Part shown: one piece after another, positions 15,157 through 23,678 of the stretch
Position numbering within the stretch: position 1 is the stretch's first letter
Layout: the number at the start of each line of letters is the position of its first letter
Origin: Haliea sp.
Lineage (GTDB): Bacteria; Pseudomonadota; Gammaproteobacteria; Pseudomonadales; Halieaceae
Length of the DNA stretch: 42,998 nt
Assembly (NCBI GenBank): GCA_024642265.1
Contig: JAHEBL010000020.1
Coordinates: forward strand, 1-42,998
Direction of reading: 5' to 3'
Translations under genes and position numbers: made by a program
Notes under the pieces: model-generated
Seen by the model: only the letters and a program-made list of their open reading frames with translations
Told to the model about the DNA's origin: nothing
Database searches by the model: none

Positions 15157-16179
15157 ATGCCTCCAGCGTCAGCAGCCCATTTCATCACCAGCAACTATTC
15201 GCGGATACTCGCCCGCGAACTGGGTCTGCAGGAGCGTGACCTGCCGCGACTGCTGCAGGGTACCGGACTGCCGCGCAGCGTACTGCTGCCCGGGGATGAC
15301 ACCCGGCTCAGCGGGGCCCAGCAACTGCGAATCATCCAGAACGCCCGCAGCCTGGACCCGGCCCCGGAGCTGGGACTGCGACTGGGTCTCCAGCTGGACC
15401 CCTCTTCCCACGGCCCAATCGGCTATCTCGCCCTGAGCAGCCCCGACCTGCTCACCGCGCTGCACGCCCTGCGCGACTTCCTGCCCCTGCGCATCGCCAT
15501 CGTCCAGTTGGGCCTGGCACAGTCGGGGGCATGGCTGCATTGTTCACTGCGCATACTCATGAGCGCGCCGGCGGATGAAAAACGCATGCTGCTGGAATGT
15601 TTCGCTCTGGTGTTGCAGGCCCTGGTGGAATCCATCACAGGCGCATCTCTGGGCAACGCCCGCTTCGAATTCGAATTCCCGGCGCCCACCTACCGCAGGC
15701 TGTACCCGGATTATTTCCATTCGCCGACGCTGTTTTCCTGTGAGAGAAGCCAGGTGCTGCTGCCGGCAAGCCTGCTGCGGGCCCCCAACGTTGGGGGCGA
15801 CCCGGTCTCCTACGGCCTGGCCCGGGACCTGTGCGAGCAACTGCTGGCGCAACTGCCCGCCGCCTCGATGTCACTGACAGACCGCGTGCGCCGTCGTCTG
15901 CTATCAATGCCCTCGGGAACAGCTTGCGAGGATGATGTGGCCAGGTCGCTGTTCGTGTCGAAGCGGACCCTCGCCCGCCGCCTGCAGCGGGAAGGCACCA
16001 GTTATCGCCGGGTCAGGGACAGCTTGTATGCCGAGCTGGCGGCGCGGCATTTGCGCGAGAGCGAGCTGAGCGTGGAGGCGATAGCCGCCCTGCTGGGCTA
16101 CCATGACAGCGCCAATTTCCGGCGGGCGTTTCGACGCTGGCACGGGCTCAGCCCATCGGAGTTTCGCGCAGCCAGATAA
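15157..16179 (+). CDS. AraC/XylS-family regulator, likely activator of CYP153 genes
   Basis: 340 residues. The N-terminal part (about 15-200) resembles the arabinose-binding-type domain of long AraC regulators, as in OruR or the AraC proteins beside alkane-hydroxylase genes (GPIGYLALSSPDLLTALHAL). The C-terminal DNA-binding domain has two helix-turn-helix units: VARSLFVSKRTLARRLQREG and LSVEAIAALLGYHDSANFRR, ending LSPSEFRAAR. Start ATG at 15157 has no clear ribosome site, and a promoter just upstream could give a leaderless mRNA. It is divergent from ferredoxin copy 1 and lies between the two CYP153-ferredoxin pairs, so control of one or both is expected. Confidence 0.88.
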   Translation: MPPASAAHFITSNYSRILARELGLQERDLPRLLQGTGLPRSVLLPGDDTRLSGAQQLRIIQNARSLDPAPELGLRLGLQLDPSSHGPIGYLALSSPDLLTALHALRDFLPLRIAIVQLGLAQSGAWLHCSLRILMSAPADEKRMLLECFALVLQALVESITGASLGNARFEFEFPAPTYRRLYPDYFHSPTLFSCERSQVLLPASLLRAPNVGGDPVSYGLARDLCEQLLAQLPAASMSLTDRVRRRLLSMPSGTACEDDVARSLFVSKRTLARRLQREGTSYRRVRDSLYAELAARHLRESELSVEAIAALLGYHDSANFRRAFRRWHGLSPSEFRAAR

Positions 16180-16233
16180 CGACTTCGCAGAAAGGGCCCG
16201 GGCTGCACCTTAAATTCGGGCCGGCGCACCAGC

Positions 16234-16290
16234 ATGGGCGGCCTCGCCCTGCAGCGCTGGCTGGCGTTGTGTCGGGAAAGTGCCGGCTGA
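16234..16290 (+). pseudogene. finR: Fossil of the finR 3' end
   Basis: Nineteen codons ending in TGA read MGGLALQRWLALCRESAG, against HGVALQRWLQLCQESAA at the true finR end (13379-13432). A run of 19 identical bases covers the CTCGCC/GTCGCC-CTGCAGCGCTGGCTG part, and the distance from stop to the following P450 stop matches (28 versus 26 bp). Upstream, an RR pair also lines up before similarity is lost. It is too short to make a regulator; it marks the left breakpoint of the duplication. Confidence 0.85.
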
Positions 16291-16318
16291 CGAGCCGCCC
16301 GGACTCCCCTGCCCCCGG

Positions 16319-17560
16319 CTATAGCGGGTGCAGACGCACGGGCAGTTTCCTGTAGCCGCGCACGAAGTTCGAGCGCACCCGCTCGGGCTCTCCCACCACT
16401 TCCACCGTGTGAAAGCGCTGCATGATTTCCTCCCACAGGATCCGCAGCTGCATTTCCGCGAGGCGGTTACCCATACAGCGATGCACACCGAAACCGAAGG
16501 AAACATGGTGGCGGGGGTTGTCGCGGTCGATGATGAACTGGTCGGCATCATCGATGGCGGTTTCGTCGCGATTGCCTGAGAGGTACCACATGACCACCTT
16601 GTCGCCCTTGCCGATCTGCTTGCCACGAAATTCAATATCGCGGGTGGCGGTGCGCCGCATATGGGCCAGCGGCGTCTGCCAGCGGATGATTTCCGACACC
16701 ATACCGGGAATCAGGCCGGGATCGGCGCGCAGCTTGTCGTATTCGGCGGGATTCTGGTTCAGGGCCAGTACCCCACCACTGATGGAATTGCGGGTGGTGT
16801 CGTTGCCCCCGACGATCAGGAGCAGGAGATTGCCCAGGTACTCGTTTGGCCGCTCCACCATATCGCAGGTATTGGGATCGCGCTGCAGCAGGGAAATCAG
16901 ATCGAAGCCGCCTTCCCTGCCCTTGCGCTCATGCCACAGTCGGGTGAAGGCGCCCAGGCACTCTTCCAGGCCGGCCAGGCGCTCTTCATTGCCCACACTG
17001 CCACCCGCCATCTCAGGGGAGCCCACAGCAATATCAGACCAGTATGTGAGCTTGTGGCGCTGCTCGAAGGGAAAGTCGAACAGGGTGGCCAGCATCTGGG
17101 TAGTCAGGTTGATGGAAACCCGCTCCACCCAGTCGAAGGTGTCACCGGGCGGGAGGCCGTCCAGGATCGCGATCACTCGGCTGCGTATCAGGCCCTCCAT
17201 CTCGGCAAGATTTTGCGGGGCCACCACCGGTTGGGCCGCGCGCCGCTGCAAATCGTGTTTCGGCGGGTCCATGGCGATGAAATTGGTGAGGGGGGTGTCT
17301 GTCGGGCGGTCCCCGATGAATATCGCCGGTTCCGAGGAGAAGGTCTCATAGTCGCTGTCCACCGCGACGATATCCTCGAAACGGGTAATCGACCAGAAGG
17401 GCCCAAAGGGGCTGGAAGCCTGGAAGTGCACGGGATCCTCCCGCCGCAACCTGGCGAAGAATGGCCGCCATGCATCCTGTTCAAGCAGGCGCGGGTCGCT
17501 GATATCCATCTCTGCCAACGGCACGGCCTGTGCGTCAGGCAGTAACGCAGATTCACTCAT
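16319..17560 (-). CDS. Cytochrome P450, CYP153 family (copy 2)
   Basis: 413 residues, same length as copy 1 and very similar throughout, ending with the same PVRLHPL. ATG at 17560 has AGGAGGGTGAG upstream. The I-helix GGNDTTRNSISGG and haem loop FGFGVHRCMGNRLAEMQL are intact. Differences from copy 1 cluster near the N-terminus (about 68-80, IFIGDRPTDTPLTNF versus IVIGDIPDDLPVEMF), in the middle (SVGNEERLAGLEECLGAF) and at DDADQF; the first lies near the region that shapes the P450 substrate channel, so the copies may differ in chain-length preference. That is inference. It follows ferredoxin copy 2 by 56 bp and is the last gene on this side of rpoS. Confidence 0.95.
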   Translation of the reverse strand: MSESALLPDAQAVPLAEMDISDPRLLEQDAWRPFFARLRREDPVHFQASSPFGPFWSITRFEDIVAVDSDYETFSSEPAIFIGDRPTDTPLTNFIAMDPPKHDLQRRAAQPVVAPQNLAEMEGLIRSRVIAILDGLPPGDTFDWVERVSINLTTQMLATLFDFPFEQRHKLTYWSDIAVGSPEMAGGSVGNEERLAGLEECLGAFTRLWHERKGREGGFDLISLLQRDPNTCDMVERPNEYLGNLLLLIVGGNDTTRNSISGGVLALNQNPAEYDKLRADPGLIPGMVSEIIRWQTPLAHMRRTATRDIEFRGKQIGKGDKVVMWYLSGNRDETAIDDADQFIIDRDNPRHHVSFGFGVHRCMGNRLAEMQLRILWEEIMQRFHTVEVVGEPERVRSNFVRGYRKLPVRLHPL

Positions 17561-17616
17561 AGACTCACCCTCCTGCTTGCCCGTCTCCGGGCTTACATGG
17601 TCGTGTGCTTCCCGGT

Positions 17617-17937
17617 CTACATCTGGAATTCGGGCAGGCGCACGAGCATGCCGTCCAGCTCATCGGTAACCTCTATCTGGCAACTGAGGCGCGATTGCGC
17701 GGTCCGGTCCGGGCGCATGCCCAGCATGGCCTCCTCCATCTCACCGGGCTCGCCGCTGGCGGACATCCATTCCTCATCGACAAATACATGACAGGTACCG
17801 CAGGCACAGGCTCCTCCGCAGTCGGCATCAATGCCCGGCACACCATTATCCAGGGCATTTTGCATCAGGGATTTTCCCGCGTCGGCATCGATACTGTGAC
17901 TGGTGCCGCTGTACTCGATGAGGGTGATTTTCGGCAT
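17617..17937 (-). CDS. [2Fe-2S] ferredoxin, partner of CYP153 (copy 2)
   Basis: 106 residues, the same length as copy 1. Cluster cysteines 40, 46, 49 and 86 are conserved (DADCGGACACGTCHVFV, RLSCQIEV); the extra Cys51 of copy 1 is Val here. ATG at 17937 is preceded by AGGAG about 10 nt upstream. It lies 205 bp downstream of the rpoS stop on the same strand. Unlike copy 1 it has no direct repeats upstream, so its expression may differ, either from its own weak promoter or by read-through from rpoS. Confidence 0.93.
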   Translation of the reverse strand: MPKITLIEYSGTSHSIDADAGKSLMQNALDNGVPGIDADCGGACACGTCHVFVDEEWMSASGEPGEMEEAMLGMRPDRTAQSRLSCQIEVTDELDGMLVRLPEFQM

Positions 17938-18142
17938 TCAAACATTCTCCTGACATGCTGTTGTCACCGGCCGGCCGATCAGGGCGACCGCTTCCCTATT
18001 GAACTGTAAAATTGAGTTACCCGCAATCGGCGCATGGTTTATCCGCCTTTGCAGCCGAGTCCCGGTTCAGGGCGTTGGGCTGGAAGACAAGGCCCACCAC
18101 GTCGAGACAGGCCATGCCGGATGTGATTTCGCAATACAGGGA

Positions 18143-19246
18143 TCAGCTGAACAGGGAATCGCTGCTCAAGCCGTTATTCTCCATGATGCTGCGCAGGCGC
18201 CGCAGTGCCTCAACCTGGATCTGGCGCACCCGCTCACGGGTGAGGCCGATTTCCCGGCCCACTTCCTCCAGGGTGCTGCTTTCGTAACCGCGCAACCCGA
18301 ACCGGCGCGACAATACTTCGCGCTGCTTCTCCGACAGCTCATCGAGCCAGTCGGCGATGCTCTCACGGATATCGGTGTCCTGCAGCAGTTGCGAGGGGTC
18401 GGACTCGTGGGTGTCGGCGATGGTATCCACCACCGAGCGGTCCGAATCGGGACCAACCGGGGTGTCCATGGAAGTCACCCGCTCGTTGAGTCCCAGCAGG
18501 CGCTTGACCTCCGACGTGGGCTTGTCGAGCAACTCGGCGATCTCCTCGGCGCTGGGCTCGTGATCCAGCTTTTGCCTCAGCTCGCGGGCCGCCCGCAGGT
18601 AAACATTGAGTTCCTTGACCACATGGATTGGCAGGCGGATGGTGCGGGTCTGGTTCATGATGCCCCGCTCGATGGTCTGCCGGATCCACCAGGTGGCGTA
18701 GGTCGAAAAGCGGAAGCCGCGCTCGGGATCAAATTTCTCTACCGCGCGAATCAGGCCAAGGTTGCCCTCCTCGATCAGGTCCAGCAGGGTGAGGCCACGA
18801 TTGATGTAACGGCGGGAGATTTTTACCACAAGACGCAAATTGCTCTCGATCATGCGGCGTCGCGCACTGGCGTCACCTTTCAGCGCCAGGCGGGAAAAAT
18901 ACTTTTCCTCATCTGCGGTCAGCAGCGGCGAGTAGCCGATTTCGTTGAGGTACAGCTGGGTGGCGTCCAGCGAGGGCTCTACCCTGCCGGCTGTGCGAGC
19001 CCTGGCCTGATCAAAGAGATCGAGCTCATTTTCATCATCATCAGAAAGCTCGAGTGGCTCGTCTGCCTTTGCCAGTAAATCAGCTGCATCGTCAGCAGCT
19101 CTGCCGGGCTTGGGCTGCGCTTCTGCAGCGCCGTGGTTGCGGGCTTTTACAACGCCAGCACCACTGCCCGATTTTGAAGTCCTTTTCCCGCGGGTTGCTT
19201 CCACATCCGTGACCCTCGTTCTTTTTATGCGAGCACCGGATACCAA
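18143..19246 (-). CDS. rpoS: RNA polymerase sigma factor RpoS
   Basis: Up to 367 residues. RpoS directs transcription in stationary phase and general stress. Region 1.2 begins [21 protein letters not shown]; region 2 shows [37 protein letters not shown] and [19 protein letters not shown]; region 4 ends with [23 protein letters not shown]. The start is unsure: TTG at 19246 gives the full frame, while GTG at 19204 has a better GAGG site. The N-terminal 75 residues are basic then acidic and poorly conserved. It follows nlpD by 123 bp as usual, but the fdxA-mutS pair that normally comes next is separated by the CYP153 island. Confidence 0.96.
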   Translation of the reverse strand: MVSGARIKRTRVTDVEATRGKRTSKSGSGAGVVKARNHGAAEAQPKPGRAADDAADLLAKADEPLELSDDDENELDLFDQARARTAGRVEPSLDATQLYLNEIGYSPLLTADEEKYFSRLALKGDASARRRMIESNLRLVVKISRRYINRGLTLLDLIEEGNLGLIRAVEKFDPERGFRFSTYATWWIRQTIERGIMNQTRTIRLPIHVVKELNVYLRAARELRQKLDHEPSAEEIAELLDKPTSEVKRLLGLNERVTSMDTPVGPDSDRSVVDTIADTHESDPSQLLQDTDIRESIADWLDELSEKQREVLSRRFGLRGYESSTLEEVGREIGLTRERVRQIQVEALRRLRSIMENNGLSSDSLFS

Positions 19247-19319
19247 ATCTCGCTGGGCCGATCAGGTTAACCCGAAGCTCCGATGAAATTCAAGCGGATG
19301 GCGTGGCTATTTTGGGTCA

Positions 19320-19359
19320 CCCGCCGGGGCAAGGCGGGACGGCGCCTGCCGCCGGCAGG
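19320..19359 (-). terminator. Two GC-rich hairpins between nlpD and rpoS
   Basis: Just past the nlpD stop, CCTGCCG (19345-19351) pairs with CGGCAGG (19353-19359), and CCCGCC (19320-19325) pairs with GGCGGG (19333-19338) around a 7-nt loop. Neither has a U-tract. They could weaken read-through from nlpD or shape the rpoS leader, which is translationally controlled in many species. Confidence 0.35.
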
Positions 19360-19369
19360 AGGCTGAAAA

Positions 19370-20497
19370 TCAGCGCCTGGGCAGGAGTTTGACGGGGTCT
19401 ACCGGCTTGCCCTCCTTGCGAATTTCGAAATGAAGTTTCACAGTATCAGTGCCGGAACTGCCCTTTTCGGCGATGATCTGGCCCGCGCCAACAACGTCAT
19501 TTTCCCTGACCAACAAGCGGTCGTTGTGACCGTAGGCGCTTATATAGATCTCATTGTGCTTGACGATCACCAGCTCGCCAAACCCGACGATGCCTGTGCC
19601 CGCATAGACCACGGTGCCGTCTGCTACCGCGTATATGGGATCACCGCGGTTACCGGCTATATCGATACCCTTGTGCACACTGGATGAATAGCCCCGGGTC
19701 ACAGGCCCGCTCGCCGGCCAGCGCCAGGCGCTCACCCTGGCACCCGGGGTCGGGGCCTTCGCGGGCGATGCCGCCTGTGCAGGTGTCGGAGCGGGCGCGG
19801 GTGCCTGGGCCACCGCGACGACCGGAGCGACCACCGGCGCGTCGACCTGCGCCGGGGAGGTCGCAGCGGGCTCGGGGCCGGATGCCGCCGCGGGCGCCTG
19901 GGCCACCGCGACGACCTGCTCCGGGGAGGCCGCAGCGGGCTCAGGGCCGGATGCCGCCGCGGGAGCCGCTTCATCGGCAGGCGGGATCACCACCACGGGC
20001 GCCTGATTCGCCGCGGTCGGGGGATGATACACTCCCGGGGTTGGCGCAGGCGGGCTCTGGTAGACGGGGGTTGGCGGCATTGCCACCTCGCTCACTGGCG
20101 CTGCGGCAATTCCCGGCACGGCCGTCACAATCACAGGCGATGTCGGAGCCGCGCCGGTTATCGCAGGAACGGTGGTTTCCGCCGGGGCTGACGCCACCGG
20201 TGCCGGCGTATTCGCGGGCGGCGCGACAATCACAGGCGACGGCGTCACGTTCCACAGGTAAATGTTCTGTCCGGGGTAAATAGTAAAGGGGTCGGGGATG
20301 TTGTTTACCTCCGCCACCTTGCGGTAATCCAGCCCGTAGCGGAAGGCGATCGAGTAAAGGGTATCGCCACGCTGGACGTTATAGACCGACACCGCCGACT
20401 GGCCCGTGCCGTAACGGTCCTCGAGCGGCGCCCTGCTGCTGCTCCCGCAGCCGGCAAGGCCGCCAAGCAGCAGTACAATCACTATCCGTTTAAACAC
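19370..20497 (-). CDS. nlpD: Lipoprotein NlpD (LysM + LytM/M23 domain), amidase activator
   Basis: 375 residues. Lipobox LAGC with lipidated Cys17 sends it to the outer membrane. A LysM domain (about 38-82, YNVQRGDTLYSIAFRYGLDY) binds peptidoglycan; a long Pro/Ala/Val linker (about 85-250) spans the periplasm; the LytM domain (about 255-372) ends the protein. NlpD activates AmiC-type amidases during septum splitting. The LytM site is partly kept: HKGID and the last His of KLHFE are present, but the first His of the HxH pair is Lys, so it should lack hydrolase activity. E. coli NlpD has also lost the first His (NKGID). The linker carries an internal DNA repeat. Confidence 0.95.
   Translation of the reverse strand: MFKRIVIVLLLGGLAGCGSSSRAPLEDRYGTGQSAVSVYNVQRGDTLYSIAFRYGLDYRKVAEVNNIPDPFTIYPGQNIYLWNVTPSPVIVAPPANTPAPVASAPAETTVPAITGAAPTSPVIVTAVPGIAAAPVSEVAMPPTPVYQSPPAPTPGVYHPPTAANQAPVVVIPPADEAAPAAASGPEPAAASPEQVVAVAQAPAAASGPEPAATSPAQVDAPVVAPVVAVAQAPAPAPTPAQAASPAKAPTPGARVSAWRWPASGPVTRGYSSSVHKGIDIAGNRGDPIYAVADGTVVYAGTGIVGFGELVIVKHNEIYISAYGHNDRLLVRENDVVGAGQIIAEKGSSGTDTVKLHFEIRKEGKPVDPVKLLPRR
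19852..19963. repeat. Imperfect 69-bp-period repeat inside the nlpD linker
   Basis: A 43-bp segment at 19852-19894 recurs at 19921-19963 with about two mismatches, and a 20-bp block coding VAVAQAP precedes each unit. The unit encodes AASGPEPAA-SP. Such repeats allow linker length to change by recombination or slippage without frameshift (69 is divisible by 3). Confidence 0.7.
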
Positions 20498-20528
20498 ATT
20501 ATTCCCTGACCGCGCGACATGGGCGCCG

Positions 20529-21452
20529 CTAGTCTCTCCCCCAGCTGTAATCGATCAGCCACACAACGGCAAACCCCAACACCATCAGCGCGAGACACAG
20601 CGCGACAGTGGGCTCCTGGCCGGTGAGGGCAAGGTATTCGGCCGGCGACACTGGAACCTGCCGGGCCGCTTTCAACTGGCCATGACTGCCCTGGACCCAG
20701 TCCAGCACGTGTTTCCAGGGCCAGACTATAACCAGCGAACCAAACAGGAAGCCGGTCAACAGCGCCATGGTCGCCCGATGGAACCGGTGCAGCAGCCAGT
20801 GCAGCAACCGGGAAAAACACAACAGGCCGGCACCGGCGCCCACCATGAATACCAGCAGGAACGCCAGGTCCAGTGACTTGACCGCTGCCAGCACCGTGCC
20901 GTACATGCCGAGCAACACCAGGATAAAGCTGCCCGATATACCCGGCAGGATCATGGCGCAAATCGCCAGGAAGCCGGACAGGAACACCCCGGCCAGACCA
21001 AAGTCCAGGCGAGCCACCGGCGCAAAGGCGATCCAGCCGGCCGCAATGGCTCCGGCCAGCAGACACAGCACGCGGGCGGGGGTCCAGCCACCGATCTGGC
21101 GCAGCAGGACCACTGCGGAGGCCAGGATGAGCCCGAAAAAAAACGCCCACAGCGGCACAGGATGGTTGTCCAGTACCCAGGAAATGAGACGGGCAAGTGA
21201 GAATATGCTGGTACCGATACCCAGCAACAGGGCCAGCAGAAAGCCGCCGTTGACATGCTGCCAGGCGGCCCTGATATCCAGCCGCCCCAGATGTGCCAGA
21301 AACGCCAGGTCGAAGGAGCGGATGCTGTCCAGCAGGGTATCGTAAATGCCCGTGATGAAGGCAATGGTGCCGCCGGAGACCCCGGGGACGATGTCCGCGG
21401 CTCCCATGAGCATACCGCGCAGGAAGACCCCGAAAGGCTTGAGGGGCTTCAC
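20529..21452 (-). CDS. DUF368 membrane protein, PopT-like undecaprenyl-phosphate translocase
   Basis: 307 residues with about eight hydrophobic segments. The family signatures [21 protein letters not shown] (start) and [22 protein letters not shown] (middle) are present as two related halves. DUF368 proteins (PopT) were recently shown to help return undecaprenyl phosphate, the lipid carrier for cell-wall synthesis, across the membrane. GTG at 21452 overlaps the pcm stop in GTGA. It lies between pcm and nlpD, an unusual insertion in this conserved cluster, next to another cell-wall gene. Family call is firm; function is by homology. Confidence 0.85.
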   Translation of the reverse strand: MKPLKPFGVFLRGMLMGAADIVPGVSGGTIAFITGIYDTLLDSIRSFDLAFLAHLGRLDIRAAWQHVNGGFLLALLLGIGTSIFSLARLISWVLDNHPVPLWAFFFGLILASAVVLLRQIGGWTPARVLCLLAGAIAAGWIAFAPVARLDFGLAGVFLSGFLAICAMILPGISGSFILVLLGMYGTVLAAVKSLDLAFLLVFMVGAGAGLLCFSRLLHWLLHRFHRATMALLTGFLFGSLVIVWPWKHVLDWVQGSHGQLKAARQVPVSPAEYLALTGQEPTVALCLALMVLGFAVVWLIDYSWGRD

Positions 21453-22081
21453 TTGACGGTGCCGGGACGCAGGGGGACAAAATTGACCGCCTCCACTATC
21501 TCCGTCTCGAAACCCTCGTGGGTGCGGGTGACAACCTGCAGGTGTTGGCTTTCGGTACCCACGGGAATCACCAGCCTGCCGCCGGCGGCCAGTTGCTGCA
21601 ACAAATCTTCCGGTATGCGCTCCGGGGCCGCGGTGGCAAGAATGCCATCGAATGGACCGCGCTCGTGCCAGCCCATACCGCCATCGGCGTGATTCATGTG
21701 CACGTTACGCAATTTAAGCTGACGCAGCCGCTGCCTGGCCTTTTGCTGCAGGGGTTTGATGCGTTCGACACTGAATACTTCAGCCACCAGCTGCGCCAGG
21801 ATCGCGGTCTGGTAACCCGAGCCGGTGCCGATTTCGAGCACGCGATGGCGGGGCCCGGCAGCGAGCAGCAACTCGGTCATCCGGGCCACGATATAAGGCT
21901 GGGAGAGGGTTTGCTGAAAGCCGATAGGCAGGGCCACGTCCTCGTAGGCGCGATGCGCCATGGCCTCGTCCAGGAACAAATGCCGCGGCGTGCTGCGCAC
22001 CACGTCCAGCACCTTCGTGTCGGTTATGCCCTGCTCCACCAGCCTCTGGATCAGGCGCTCCCGGGTGCGCTGCGAGGTCAT
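21449..22081 (-). CDS. pcm: Protein-L-isoaspartate O-methyltransferase Pcm
   Basis: 210 residues from the ATG at 22081, matching the family start [14 protein letters not shown] and the length of E. coli Pcm (208). It methylates abnormal L-isoaspartyl residues with S-adenosylmethionine to start repair of aged proteins. The SAM loop [15 protein letters not shown] and the substrate-side [17 protein letters not shown] are intact. The reading frame stays open upstream; an ATG at 22141 would overlap the truD end, and no strong ribosome site separates the choices. It follows truD directly; surE, which normally precedes pcm, is missing. Confidence 0.95.
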   Translation of the reverse strand: MTSQRTRERLIQRLVEQGITDTKVLDVVRSTPRHLFLDEAMAHRAYEDVALPIGFQQTLSQPYIVARMTELLLAAGPRHRVLEIGTGSGYQTAILAQLVAEVFSVERIKPLQQKARQRLRQLKLRNVHMNHADGGMGWHERGPFDGILATAAPERIPEDLLQQLAAGGRLVIPVGTESQHLQVVTRTHEGFETEIVEAVNFVPLRPGTVK

Positions 22082-22127
22082 TCCGATGCCGTTCACATCG
22101 ACACTCTTTGCCGCCCTTACCACCCCT

Positions 22128-23171
22128 TTATGCCCCCTCATGCGCCCCCTGTTGATACTGCACGATCTCGGCCAGCAGCGCGGTGGCGTAAGCGCCAGCA
22201 CCGAGGGCAAAATCCAGTTGCAGGTCGCCATCATCACAAAACTGCCAGCAAAAGTCATCAGCCATAAGACGGGCCGGCCGCCAGGCAAGCTCCAGCCCCT
22301 CACGCTCCAGGAACTCGCACAGGCCGGCATGTTCCGCCAGGCTCTCCCGCTGCTGCAGTGCCCGCCCCGGAGAGGCCGGCGAAACACCCCTGCCCCACAG
22401 CGGCAGCCCCGCGTGAACATCCCCGCTGCCGGCCCGCGCCCGCAGCTCGTCGTCAACCAGCTCACAGGCAAACAGGCTGCGTGTGCCATGCAACATGCAG
22501 ACATCGCCGTCGCAAATCGTATTCCAGTTGCCCGCCGCCACCCGTTCCGCCAGCAGGGTATTGAACAGGAAGGCACGCAGCGCTGACAGGTACAGGCTGC
22601 GCCTGGCCCGCGTCTGTCGGCGCTGGCCGCCCCGCGCCCAGCGGCGGGCCTGTTCCAGTGTGGCGCCATCGCGCCCGAAGCGCTGCTCGCCGAAGTAATT
22701 GGGCGCGCCCTGCATCTGCACCTGCTGCAGACGCCGCTCAAGAGCGGCGCGATCGCCGCTGAGCTTGCGCAGCACCAGGCTGAAACGGTTGGCGCGATGC
22801 ACCCCGCGCCTCAGCTTGCGACTGTGCCGGCCCCGTTCCAGCAGCTGCACGTCCCCCTCGACCTCCAGCGCCTGCCAGTCCGGCTCGGTGCGGCCCGCCA
22901 TGCCGACGCTGAACCACTGTCGGGTGATCGCATTGCGGTCCTTGAGGCCGCTGAGGCCGATATCCCGTTCCGGCACACCGCTGAGAGCGGCGAGACGCTG
23001 GACCAGTTCAAGGCTGTTCAGGTTGCGCTTTTGCAGGAACAGGAAAACATGTTCACCCTCGCCGGACAGCTCAAAGCCAAGCTCTTCGGTGACCCGGAAA
23101 TCCTCGGGACTGCAGCGGATCAGGGCCTTGGCTGCGGGCTCCCCCCAGGCGCGTGGCCAGCCGGCGCTCAT
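22128..23171 (-). CDS. truD: tRNA pseudouridine(13) synthase TruD
   Basis: 347 residues, the usual bacterial TruD size. It converts U13 of tRNA-Glu to pseudouridine. The start region [19 protein letters not shown]-like is typical; the catalytic aspartate is in [17 protein letters not shown] (near residue 77), and [14 protein letters not shown] is the second family motif. ATG at 23171 overlaps the ispF stop (ATGA). It is followed 46 bp later by pcm. Confidence 0.95.
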   Translation of the reverse strand: MSAGWPRAWGEPAAKALIRCSPEDFRVTEELGFELSGEGEHVFLFLQKRNLNSLELVQRLAALSGVPERDIGLSGLKDRNAITRQWFSVGMAGRTEPDWQALEVEGDVQLLERGRHSRKLRRGVHRANRFSLVLRKLSGDRAALERRLQQVQMQGAPNYFGEQRFGRDGATLEQARRWARGGQRRQTRARRSLYLSALRAFLFNTLLAERVAAGNWNTICDGDVCMLHGTRSLFACELVDDELRARAGSGDVHAGLPLWGRGVSPASPGRALQQRESLAEHAGLCEFLEREGLELAWRPARLMADDFCWQFCDDGDLQLDFALGAGAYATALLAEIVQYQQGAHEGA

Positions 23172-23647
23172 GGCATGGCGGCTTGCAGCAATACGACCGC
23201 GTGGGCGGCTATTCCCTCTTCCCGACCGGCAAAGCCAAGTTTTTCGGTGGTGGTGGCTTTCACATTAACCTGCCCGGGGGCCGTCGCCAGGTCAGCGGCA
23301 AGATTCGACCTCATGGCGCTGATGTGGGGCGCCATGCGCGGCGCCTGCGCAACCAGCGTCGCGTCCAGGTTGGCCAGTTGCCAGCCTGCACCGCTTACCA
23401 GCGCCACGACCCGGCGCAGCAACACACGGCTGTCAATATTCGCGTTGGCGGGATCTGTATCCGGGAAATGCCGGCCGATATCACCCTGGCCTATGGCGCC
23501 GAGCAACGCGTCGCAGATTGCGTGGATCAATACATCGCCGTCGGAGTGGGCCTCCAGACCATGGTGGTGAGGTATATGCACCCCACCCAGCACGATTTCG
23601 TCCCCCTCGCCGAAGCGATGTACATCGTAGCCGTGACCTATTCGCAT
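23168..23647 (-). CDS. ispF: 2-C-methyl-D-erythritol 2,4-cyclodiphosphate synthase IspF
   Basis: 159 residues from the ATG at 23647, equal to E. coli IspF and starting with the family [16 protein letters not shown]; a longer frame from 23695 would overlap ispD and adds unconserved residues. It forms the cyclic diphosphate in the MEP isoprenoid pathway. Zinc ligands Asp8, His10 and His42 lie in GYDVH and [11 protein letters not shown]. The substrate loop [12 protein letters not shown] and the TTTEKLGF end are present. It lies 31 bp after ispD and overlaps truD by 4 bp. Confidence 0.96.
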   Translation of the reverse strand: MRIGHGYDVHRFGEGDEIVLGGVHIPHHHGLEAHSDGDVLIHAICDALLGAIGQGDIGRHFPDTDPANANIDSRVLLRRVVALVSGAGWQLANLDATLVAQAPRMAPHISAMRSNLAADLATAPGQVNVKATTTEKLGFAGREEGIAAHAVVLLQAAMP

Positions 23648-23678
23648 ACCTGCCTGTTCCACCGCGCTGTTGCGCTCA

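Larger units (their letters stand above)
16231..17937. repeat. Tandem duplication, copy B (finR tail fossil - CYP153 - ferredoxin)
   Basis: The second copy of the block at 13379-15052. It begins with a fossil of the finR 3' end and continues through P450 copy 2 and ferredoxin copy 2 with conserved order. The P450-ferredoxin gap has grown from 31 to 56 bp and the region upstream of the ferredoxin is unlike that of copy A, with no direct repeats and no araC remnant seen. Confidence 0.85.

Noticed and set aside
17938-18142. A possible araC remnant or start upstream of ferredoxin copy 2
   Set aside because: An ATG preceded by a vaguely similar GCAATCGGCGC stretch occurs, but its translation does not resemble the AraC N-terminus and no direct repeats are found.
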